From CAYHPY01 sp964358485 (GTDB lineage Bacteria; Elusimicrobiota; Elusimicrobia; UBA1565; UBA9628): DNA of 15,908 bases. Below are positions 8,468 to 15,018 of this stretch, in pieces. The stretch spans positions 1 to 15,908 of the forward strand of contig CAYHPY010000087.1 of the NCBI GenBank assembly GCA_964358485.1. The letters run 5' to 3'. A program made the translations under genes and the position numbers. Within the stretch, counting starts at the first letter, position 1. Every line of letters begins with the position of its first letter. Under the pieces are notes generated by a model. It was given only the letters and a program-made list of their open reading frames with translations. It was not told where the DNA came from and searched no databases.

Positions 8468-10789
8468 CTACTTCCTCCCGCCGATGGCGCCGCCATCCCG
8501 AAGGGAGGCCGAGAGGGGCTTGCCTTCCTGAAGGCGGTAACGCCCCGGGGGCACGTCCACGAACCGTTCCTTGCGGCCCGAAGGCCAGTTGATCTCCAGG
8601 GATTCGATCCGCTCGGCCGCGCCCAGGCCGAAATGCAGGGACGGCTCGGATTGCACCGCGCCTTGAACCGACCGGACCTCGCGGCTTTCGCCGCGGCCCC
8701 CCATGCGGGCCAGGGCCCGCGCACCGAACACGGGGGTTCCGTCCTCCCGCTCCAGCGAAAGGTCCACGGAGTTCTTGGATTGGGTCCGATTCAAGAGCAA
8801 GGTCAGAGGGCTGTAGGTCCAGCGGTTTCCGGCCGGATCGGCGTTGCGCAAAAGAAGGTCGGAGCGGCCGTCCCGGTCGAAATCGGCGACCGCCGCCACA
8901 TAGCCGTCCTCGAGGCGGTCCACGCCGAGCAGGTAGCCCACGTCGGTGAAAGTGCCGTCCCCATTGTTGCGGAAGAGGCGGTTGCGCTGGTAACCCGCGA
9001 AGGAAGCGCCGGAGGCCTGCAGGCCCTTCATGAAGCGGTTGACCTGGTCCGGCCCGCCCGCCGCGCCCTTGCCGCCCGCCGCGAAATCGCGGACGAACTC
9101 GGAGGACAGGTCCCGGCCGGGGTCGGCCGACCACAGGCCGTTGGCCACGTAAAGGTCCAACCGCCCGTCATTATTGTAGTCGAGCCACTCGGCCCCGGCC
9201 GGCGCCTCCCCGGCCCAGGCGACGCCCGATTTCTCGGTGGCGTCCTGATAGGAGAACGTCCCCGCGCCCATGCCGGAAGGGCGATAAAGACGGTTGCCCG
9301 CGGTCAGGCTCGAAAGCCGGGAAAGCTCCGGGGCCCCGGCGCCCGGGGAGGAAGAGCGGGAAACGATCCGGGCCAGGCGATGGCCGGCCCCCAGATCGAT
9401 CGTTGTCAGGTACAGCCCCGGGCGCCCGGCCCGCAGGTAATCCCCGGCCACGGCCATCATGCCCCAGCCTTTTGCGAGCCGCCCGAGGGACTCGGGAGCG
9501 GCGGCGAATTTCCCGTTTCCGGAGTTCATGTAGATTCGGCTCTCGCCGCCGTTGTCGTTGACGACGATCAGGTCCTGACGCCCGTCTTCGTCGATGTCGA
9601 AGGCGATCTCGGAGTGGGGGCGGTCCGGCTCGCTGAGATTGACCGGGATCGAGCCTTCCGCCTCCTCGAACCTCCAGCCTCCCCGATTGAGGTAGACGGC
9701 CTCATGGCGGACCTCGGGATCGGAATTGGTCCAGGGATCGGTGAAATCCCGCACCCCGGGATGGCCCATGTAAAGGTCCAACCGGCCGTCGCCGTCGAAG
9801 TCCCCGGCGGCCATGCTCATGGGTCGGTCATGGCGGGCCTTGCGGACGATTTCGGATTCGGCGGGCTTGAATTTCCCCTCCCCCGCGTTTTCGTAGAAAA
9901 GCAGCTCCCTTTTTTCATCGTCGACGAAGCGCTGGAGGACCAGGTCGGTCCGCCCGTCGCCGTTCATGTCGGCCATCAGGGCCGCCTTGACCTTGGTCTG
10001 GCCCGAAAGGCCGGCGGCCTTGGTCCTGTCCTCGAAGGTCCCGTCGCCGCGGTTGCGGTACAGCGCGGCCGGGCCGCTGCCGCCCACCAGGGCGTCGGGC
10101 CGGCCGTCCCCGTCGAAATCGCTCACGGCCAAGGCGTAGCCGCCGCGCCGCAGAGCCTCCGCTCGTGGAAACACGGGAAAGCCGGCGAGCCCGGCGGAGA
10201 GCGTGGCGTCCTCGAAGCCCGCCTTTTCGGCGGCGAGGGTCTCCATCCCATGGGGCTTGACCGAGATCAGAAGGGGACGCTTCGAGGAGAGATCGATCTC
10301 CAGGGCAACCAAGCCCCGGTCATGCCGGCGGGTTCCGTCGGCCAGGCGGCCGCGGACGTCCACCGAGGCCGCAGCCTTGGCGCGGGCGCCGTCGGCGGAA
10401 ACCTCGATGTCCCTCAGGGAAATTTCAAGGTGATCCAATGCGGAGAAAATCGAAAGGTAACGGGCCGCGGCCTCGGAGGCGACGATGTCCTCGGGCCGGC
10501 CCGCGGGCACGCCGTCCCAGGCGGACTCGCGAATGCCCTCCAAAGTCCGTCCCGGGACCGCGCCCTGGTTCCAGAGGAAGGAACCCTTGGGGTTGGAGAA
10601 GAGCTTGGAGAAGGCCGCGGCGTCGCGGGCCTGCCAGGTTTTGCGCCAGGGCCGCAGGAGTTCGCGTTCCACGCGGGCCGCGGCGGCGTCGGTCTTGGCC
10701 CAGCCCGGATCCTCGGCGCGGGAGACGCCCGTCGAAAGTGAAAAAAAGAAAAACGCCGCCGACAGAATTCCATTGCTTCGATTGCGCAT
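8468..10789 (-). CDS. FG-GAP/VCBS repeat protein with C-terminal ASPIC/UnbV domain (CRTAC1-like)
   Basis: This 773-residue exported protein is the first gene of the operon. The ATG at 10789 has a good ribosome-binding site (AGAGGTG) and starts a signal peptide (RNRSNGILSAAFFFFSLSTG); the longer frame up to 10972 runs through promoter-like DNA. After an N-terminal region of about 190 residues, possibly NTF2-like, come FG-GAP calcium-loop motifs DxDxDGxxDL: D224 (DFDGDGRPDA), D274 (DMNGDGRTDL), D330 (DFDGDGRLDL), D398 (DIDEDGRQDL), D537 (DYNNDGRLDL) and D636 (DFDRDGRSDL). A degenerate one lies at D450 (DYLRAGRPGL). Together these fit a seven-bladed integrin-like propeller. The C-terminus (about 690-756) is ASPIC/UnbV: LEINWPSGRKERFVDV with N734. 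The family is typically extracellular, calcium-binding and of uncertain biochemical role. Such proteins often occur near cytochromes and surface proteins, as here, so a binding or scaffold role in the exported redox system is plausible. Confidence 0.94.
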   Translation of the reverse strand: MRNRSNGILSAAFFFFSLSTGVSRAEDPGWAKTDAAAARVERELLRPWRKTWQARDAAAFSKLFSNPKGSFLWNQGAVPGRTLEGIRESAWDGVPAGRPEDIVASEAAARYLSIFSALDHLEISLRDIEVSADGARAKAAASVDVRGRLADGTRRHDRGLVALEIDLSSKRPLLISVKPHGMETLAAEKAGFEDATLSAGLAGFPVFPRAEALRRGGYALAVSDFDGDGRPDALVGGSGPAALYRNRGDGTFEDRTKAAGLSGQTKVKAALMADMNGDGRTDLVLQRFVDDEKRELLFYENAGEGKFKPAESEIVRKARHDRPMSMAAGDFDGDGRLDLYMGHPGVRDFTDPWTNSDPEVRHEAVYLNRGGWRFEEAEGSIPVNLSEPDRPHSEIAFDIDEDGRQDLIVVNDNGGESRIYMNSGNGKFAAAPESLGRLAKGWGMMAVAGDYLRAGRPGLYLTTIDLGAGHRLARIVSRSSSPGAGAPELSRLSSLTAGNRLYRPSGMGAGTFSYQDATEKSGVAWAGEAPAGAEWLDYNNDGRLDLYVANGLWSADPGRDLSSEFVRDFAAGGKGAAGGPDQVNRFMKGLQASGASFAGYQRNRLFRNNGDGTFTDVGYLLGVDRLEDGYVAAVADFDRDGRSDLLLRNADPAGNRWTYSPLTLLLNRTQSKNSVDLSLEREDGTPVFGARALARMGGRGESREVRSVQGAVQSEPSLHFGLGAAERIESLEINWPSGRKERFVDVPPGRYRLQEGKPLSASLRDGGAIGGRK

Positions 10790-10792
10790 AGA

Positions 10793-10798
10793 CACCTC
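10793..10798 (-). promoter_or_regulatory. ribosome-binding site of the FG-GAP gene
   Basis: On the minus strand GAGGTG lies a few bases upstream of the ATG at 10789 (AAGAGGTGTCT-ATG). It decides the start in favour of the signal-peptide methionine rather than the longer frame. It is the clearest Shine-Dalgarno sequence in this operon. Confidence 0.6.
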
Positions 10799-10834
10799 TT
10801 TTCTCGCCAACGCCGGGTTTGTCCCTCCATAAGG

Positions 10835-10860
10835 ATAATACACAAACCCCCCCAAATCAA
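10835..10860 (-). promoter_or_regulatory. possible promoter of the four-gene exported operon
   Basis: An AT-rich island in otherwise very GC-rich DNA lies about 46-71 bases upstream of the first gene of the operon. On the minus strand it reads TTGATT (10860-10855) and TATTAT (10840-10835). The 14-base spacer is too short for a canonical sigma-70 promoter and includes a run of seven G, so the -35 assignment is doubtful. The -10-like element alone would give a leader of about 40 bases. Confidence 0.27.
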
Positions 10861-10998
10861 GGGGGCGGGGACCGGGCCGGGCCCGGGAAGGCCGGGGCTT
10901 GACGGCCTTCGTTGCCGCGGTAACCGCCGAACCGATTAAGGGCCCGCCTCCATGGTCAAATTTCTCGCTCACCTTGCCCGGTGCCAGGCATGTAGGAC

Positions 10999-11012
10999 TC
11001 GGTCCGGACCGA
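10999..11012. repeat. perfect 14-bp palindrome TCGGTCCGGACCGA
   Basis: TCGGTCC is followed directly by its reverse complement GGACCGA. It lies between the Clp_N gene and the promoter region of the exported operon. It has no loop, so it looks more like a DNA-binding dyad than an RNA hairpin, but no regulator gene is visible. A related string (ACTCGGTC) recurs in the hairpin at 11047-11073. Confidence 0.4.
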
Positions 11013-11046
11013 ATTCTTGCGGGGCGTTCCTACAGCCTCACCTAAA

Positions 11047-11073
11047 GAATCTTCCGACTCGGTCGGCAGATTC
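11047..11073 (-). terminator. possible terminator hairpin after the Clp_N gene
   Basis: Starting 22 bases after the stop codon at 11096, the minus strand folds as GAATCT, one mismatch, CCGAC, loop CGA, GTCGG, one mismatch, AGATTC: eleven pairs and a three-base loop. It is followed by TTTAGG, only a short U-run, so intrinsic termination may be weak. The position is right for separating the Clp_N gene from the downstream operon. Confidence 0.45.
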
Positions 11074-11095
11074 CTGGAGCAGCGGCGGGGCAATA

Positions 11096-12133
11096 TCATT
11101 CATCCTTGAGCGCGGCCCTCGCCCAGCCGGAGGCGATTTTATTCTCGTGCCGACTGAACTCTTGAAGCAATTGCCGATACCGCGGCCCCGGGTCCAGTTT
11201 CCAAAGCGCCTGAACACAACTGACCGCCCGGAGAAGGCTGGTGTCGTGGTCATCGGGTCCGACTCCTTCCCAATCAGCTCGGCTAAGAAGATAGCCCTGC
11301 AGTTCCGATTCGAGCAGGGGGCGAGAGCCGAAGGGAAGATAAGAACGCGACTGAAGACTCTGATACAAATTAATTTTCGAGCATTCAGTCTCTCCCAACC
11401 AGCGGACGATTATCGGATAGGCTTCGCGTGGCGGCAGCCGCCAAAGGTAAATGGAAGCGCTAATTCGAACTTCCCCTTCGGCATTATGGACGAGGAAACG
11501 AGCGACTTTTCGCTCATTCGGTCCGAAATGCCAGCTGCATTGCGAGTTGAACGCGGCGGAAAATTGGGCGCGGGTGGTACTGGACCAACGATGCCAGAAG
11601 CGGACAAGCGCGCCATGCTCCATCCGAGCTTCCCCGATCCCAAACTTGGAAAAGTTGGAAAATGAATGAGGTTCCGTCAGATAGGAAACGTTCCATCGGT
11701 CATTTAGAACGAGCTTCCCTTGCGCAAGCTCCTCGTTGACCTCAAAGATTTCCGAATCAACGATAGCCTCCTTCAATTCCGGTGCAAGGGATGGGTTAGC
11801 TTTGAGTGTCGCCACGAGAAGGTGCCCGGTCCCCACGGCCGGGTCGCCCCGCCTCTTCGCAAGGGACTTCGCCGAAAGGAGTACCCGCTGAAATTTGGGG
11901 TCGAGGCGCCAAATTGCCGATTTTCGCGCCTGCTGCTTGAGGGCAGACTCAATCCTAGCGACGAGATTCGGCGACCGCGCGCCAATCACCTTGGACGCGG
12001 AACCTTTGTGGTGTTGGACGCCGAGCATGATATGGGTGGGCGTGACGATAAAATTGCGCAGTTCCATGGCCTTCCACCATGCCCAACTCAACGAATTTCG
12101 GGCCGGAAGGGTCCAATAAATCGATGTTCGCAT
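11096..12133 (-). CDS. orphan Clp_N-domain protein
   Basis: This 345-residue protein probably starts at the ATG at 12133, preceded by GGGAACGGAA on the minus strand; a GTG at 12172 would add 13 residues. Residues of about 11-115 contain the two helical repeats of the ClpA/ClpC N-terminal domain: NSLSWAWWKAMELRNFIVTPTHIMLGV, in pieces at 13-39, and FQRVLLSAKSLAKRRG followed by VGTGHLLVATL at 81-110. In Clp ATPases this domain binds adaptors and substrates. There are no Walker motifs and no AAA+ domain, so it cannot unfold proteins by itself; an adaptor, sensor or decoy role is possible. The rest, residues 120-345, is not recognised; the part around 205-260 (ERKVARFLVHNAEGEVRISA) looks helical and perhaps HEAT-like. 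Base composition and codon use are visibly less GC-rich than in all neighbours, which suggests separate acquisition. It reads as a single-gene unit between the operon and the divergent TPR gene. Confidence 0.82.
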   Translation of the reverse strand: MRTSIYWTLPARNSLSWAWWKAMELRNFIVTPTHIMLGVQHHKGSASKVIGARSPNLVARIESALKQQARKSAIWRLDPKFQRVLLSAKSLAKRRGDPAVGTGHLLVATLKANPSLAPELKEAIVDSEIFEVNEELAQGKLVLNDRWNVSYLTEPHSFSNFSKFGIGEARMEHGALVRFWHRWSSTTRAQFSAAFNSQCSWHFGPNERKVARFLVHNAEGEVRISASIYLWRLPPREAYPIIVRWLGETECSKINLYQSLQSRSYLPFGSRPLLESELQGYLLSRADWEGVGPDDHDTSLLRAVSCVQALWKLDPGPRYRQLLQEFSRHENKIASGWARAALKDE

Positions 12134-12338
12134 TTCCGTTCCCGTGTTTAACAAGTGGTCAGGCCGATCCACCCAAACCGGGGCTCCGTTTTTTGGGATT
12201 TCGAATTTCCGTTCAAAAATCCTCCGAATCCCCCCGTCCCGCCAAGCGAAACGGTCCAGCCGAGAAAACCCCGGAATCCGTCCCCGAAAGTATAAGCCGC
12301 AATCCCCCGTTTGTCCATGGCCCTGCGGGCCGATAAGT

Positions 12339-12367
12339 TTGACAAAGCGGGAGGGAGGTAATAAACT
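12339..12367 (+). promoter_or_regulatory. sigma-70-type promoter of the TPR/double-methylase gene
   Basis: A perfect TTGACA at 12339-12344 is followed by a 17-base spacer and TAAACT (four of six matches to TATAAT) at 12362-12367. Transcription would then start at about 12373-12376, at or next to the ATG at 12376, predicting a leaderless or almost leaderless mRNA. A Shine-Dalgarno-like GGGAGGT at 12353-12359 falls inside the spacer, 16 bases from the ATG, too far to be a normal ribosome-binding site. Confidence 0.5.
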
Positions 12368-12375
12368 TCTCGACG

Positions 12376-15018
12376 ATGCCCTCCCCGCGCGAAATCCTCG
12401 AAAGCGACCACGCCAATCTCCGGGCCCTGGTCGAAGTCTCGGCGGGCGCCCGCCATCCCCTCAACCGCCTGTGGGCCGCCCGCCCCCGGGAGGAAGCCGT
12501 CCGGGCCAAACTGCTGATGGCCCGGGGCCGCGCGGGCGAGGCCCTCGGCCTCCTGGAAAAAATCAAGGACGACCGCTCGCCGTACCCGGTGAGAACCTGG
12601 CTCGGGGAATGCCGCCTGCTTCTCGGGGACTTCACCGGGGCCCTGGCGGCCCTGGACGGGGTCCTGGAAGGCTCCTCGGCTCCCGCTTGGGCGCGCTTTT
12701 TCCGCGCCTGCGCCCTCTTGGCCCTTGGAAAACCCGAGGAGGCCGGACGGGACGCTTGCGAATTCGAAGCCCTCCGCCCGGGTCCGGCCGCGCTGGCCCT
12801 CAAGGGCATGGTCGGCGCCGCCCGCGGCGATTGGAAAGCCGCGCTTGCCGATCTGCGGCGCGCGGGCCGGGCCGCCCCCGGGGAATCGTGGCCGCTGGTC
12901 CTTGAGGCCCGGGCCTGCCGCGCCGCCGAGAACCTGCCCGGCGCCCGCGACGCCCTGGAAAAAGCGGTCGAGCTCTCGCCCTCGGCGGGCCTTCACGCCG
13001 AACTGGCGCGGATCTGCGAACAGCTCGGGGTCCTGCCCCAGGCCGTGCGCCACGCGGGCGCGGCCGCCCGCCTGGCGCCGGGCCCGGAACACCACGCCCT
13101 GAAGGCCGCCCTCCATTACTCCTGGCGGGAATACGCCGAGGCCGACAAGGATTACGCCCGCGCCCTGGCCTTCGCCCCGAAGGACGCGGGTCTGCACTTC
13201 GACCGCTCCAAGAGCTTGTTGGCCTGGGGCAAGCGCGCGCCCGCCCTGGAAGCGGCCGAGCGCGCGGTCCGGGCCGCGCCCCAATCCATCGATCTCGCGG
13301 CTTGGCTCTCCCAACTTTTGACGCTCAACGGGAAATGGGAGCGGGCCCTGGCCGTGGCCGGCGGACTCCCGGACCCCGTCCAGGCCGATTTCTGCCGGGG
13401 CTACGCCGCGCTGGGGCGCCGACGCTGGGACCGGGCCAAGACGTTTTTCGAGGCGTCCGGCGCCAAGGCCGAGGGCTCCGCCCGGGGGAGGGCCGCGTTC
13501 TACAAGGCCGTCGCGGAACTCTTCCGCCAGAATCTTCCGGCGCTTCCCCCCGCCCAAATCCACCTGCTGGGCCTGGGCGTGGACCCGCCCTACACCGCCA
13601 CGGCCGAAAGCCTGAGGACCATCGCCTCCTGCGAGGTCATCTTCAACAACGTGCCCGGCGCGGAGATGTCGGAACTGCTCATGCTCTTCTGCCGGGATTA
13701 CCGGCCCCTGGCCTACCACCAGCTTTACGATGAAGGCCCCCTCACCGATTCGATGCTGGCGGAAGTCGCCCGGGGGCGGCGCACCGCCTTCGTCACGCGC
13801 GGCAACGCCATTTTCTACGGCCCGCTCGGCGCCGAAATTCTCCGGCGCTGCCGCCGGGACGGAATTTCCTGGAACTGCGCGGCGGCGGTCAGCTCCGCGG
13901 AGTTTCTATCCGCGAAATTCGGCCGCGCCGGGGGGCAGTCCCGCGCGGGCCTGGTCCTCGACAGCAGCCGCCTGCGCCCGGGAACCCCGGCCGAGAGTTC
14001 GGCCGCCCTGACCGTGTATGTCGATGTGCGCGCCAAGCGCCGCCGCTACCGCGAGGCCTGCCGGGAACTCGCCCGCAACTGGGGGCCTCGCCGCGAATGC
14101 CTGGTTTTGGACCATCATATCCATCAGGAGCCCCTGCGCCGGCCCATCTCGGAACTGCCCGCCCTCTGGGACGGCCTCGGGACGGCGACGATCTTTTTCC
14201 TTCCGGGCTCGGGGGCTCCCCCGCCGGCGCGGCCCGAAGGAAGCGGAGAACTTCTGCTTTTGGGGTTGGGCGCCTGGCCCGAACGGCACGCCACGCTGCA
14301 AACGCTTCTGGCCGCGGCCGAGGCGGACGAAATCTATGCCTGCGGTTTGACCCTCAAAGAGGAAGGGATGGTTTTTGGATTTTTGGATAAAAAAACGAAA
14401 CTAAAACGGATGAGGGGCAACGGAATAAAAGAAAAAAAAGACATCTTGGCGGCCGTCGCCAAAGGGCGACGACCCGCGTTGTTGACCCCAGGCCAGCCGC
14501 TTGCGTGGAGCCGCCAGGCCGAAGGCCTGGCCCGGGAGTTATCAAGGCGGGGCCTGGCCTGGCGTGCCTTGGGCGCTGTTTCCTCCTGCGCGGCGGCCCT
14601 GTCGGAGACCGGGATGACTTTGGGCCTGGATCCCTTGGGCGCCCAGAATTTCGCGGTGGAGGAGGCGGCGAAAAAATTTCCGGTCCTCAATGCGGATTGG
14701 CCGCTGGTCCTGCATTGCTTGGGCCCCGTGTCCGCCGCTCGGCTGTCGGCCCTGGGGCGCCGCCTGGAGAAAGTCTATCCCCGGGATAAAGGAATTGATT
14801 TATGGCTGCCCGGGGCCCGTCCGGTCCCGCGCAAAGTCCCGAACTGGGAGAGCCTGCCCGCGTTGCCCGCCGGTTCGATCCTGCTGTACCGCCCCGTCCG
14901 CGCCGCGCGCCGCCGTCCGTTGGAGCCGGAGGAAATCAAACGAGCCCGTCATGAGCCCGGGCGCCCCGCGGGGCCCAATCCCGGGCGCGCCCCCGCCGGC
15001 GTTTCGCAAGTCCGGTGA
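12376..15018 (+). CDS. TPR protein with two tandem tetrapyrrole-methylase-fold domains (borosin-like)
   Basis: This 880-residue protein is predicted to be cytoplasmic, as no signal peptide is seen. Residues of about 40-385 are TPR-like helical repeats (for example YAEADKDYARALAFAPKDAG near 253-272). Domain one spans about 394-612: IHLLGLG, CEVIFNNVPG, then YHQLYDEGPLTDSML, TAFVTRGNAIFYGPLG and a closing IFFLPGSG. Domain two spans about 626-840: LLLLGLG, DEIYACG, a Lys-rich segment (671-689), PALLTPGQPLAWSRQ and a closing SILLYRP. Both follow the strand-loop order of SAM-dependent tetrapyrrole methylases, and domain one pairs well with the methylase domain of gene 1 (FYKAVAELFRQNLPALP against LYRWAARILAEVPPLP just before it). 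The substrate is unknown. By eye I do not see the Arg/Tyr set described for the fungal borosin enzyme OphMA, so catalysis is unproven. The final 30 or so residues are Pro/Gly/Arg-rich and overlap the convergent gene. The ATG at 12376 is the first in frame. Confidence 0.88.
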   Translation: MPSPREILESDHANLRALVEVSAGARHPLNRLWAARPREEAVRAKLLMARGRAGEALGLLEKIKDDRSPYPVRTWLGECRLLLGDFTGALAALDGVLEGSSAPAWARFFRACALLALGKPEEAGRDACEFEALRPGPAALALKGMVGAARGDWKAALADLRRAGRAAPGESWPLVLEARACRAAENLPGARDALEKAVELSPSAGLHAELARICEQLGVLPQAVRHAGAAARLAPGPEHHALKAALHYSWREYAEADKDYARALAFAPKDAGLHFDRSKSLLAWGKRAPALEAAERAVRAAPQSIDLAAWLSQLLTLNGKWERALAVAGGLPDPVQADFCRGYAALGRRRWDRAKTFFEASGAKAEGSARGRAAFYKAVAELFRQNLPALPPAQIHLLGLGVDPPYTATAESLRTIASCEVIFNNVPGAEMSELLMLFCRDYRPLAYHQLYDEGPLTDSMLAEVARGRRTAFVTRGNAIFYGPLGAEILRRCRRDGISWNCAAAVSSAEFLSAKFGRAGGQSRAGLVLDSSRLRPGTPAESSAALTVYVDVRAKRRRYREACRELARNWGPRRECLVLDHHIHQEPLRRPISELPALWDGLGTATIFFLPGSGAPPPARPEGSGELLLLGLGAWPERHATLQTLLAAAEADEIYACGLTLKEEGMVFGFLDKKTKLKRMRGNGIKEKKDILAAVAKGRRPALLTPGQPLAWSRQAEGLARELSRRGLAWRALGAVSSCAAALSETGMTLGLDPLGAQNFAVEEAAKKFPVLNADWPLVLHCLGPVSAARLSALGRRLEKVYPRDKGIDLWLPGARPVPRKVPNWESLPALPAGSILLYRPVRAARRRPLEPEEIKRARHEPGRPAGPNPGRAPAGVSQVR

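Larger units (their letters stand above)
10790..11095. other. 306-bp gene-free region upstream of the exported operon
   Basis: This stretch lies downstream of the Clp_N gene and upstream of the FG-GAP gene, both on the minus strand. It holds the operon leader and ribosome-binding site, an AT-rich promoter-like island (10831-10860), a GC-rich tract with several inverted repeats (10861-10935; for example GAAGGCC/GGCCTTC at 10887-10893 and 10904-10910), a perfect 14-bp palindrome at 10999-11012, and a hairpin just after the Clp_N stop. I see no coding potential with a credible start. Confidence 0.6.

Noticed and set aside
8399..10741. A 780-codon open frame on the plus strand, opposite the FG-GAP gene
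   Set aside because: It is a shadow of the well-supported gene, caused by high third-position GC. The translation is Gly/Val/Arg-rich with no domain, and the opposite frame has clear FG-GAP repeats.
12148..13719. A 523-codon open frame on the minus strand, opposite the second TPR gene
   Set aside because: It is Gly/Arg-rich and mirrors the TPR codons. It also crosses the promoter region of the TPR gene.
14900..15018. The C-terminal tail of the double-methylase protein as a borosin core peptide
   Set aside because: It is Arg/Pro/Gly-rich, not a hydrophobic core, and lies mostly in the overlap with the convergent gene.
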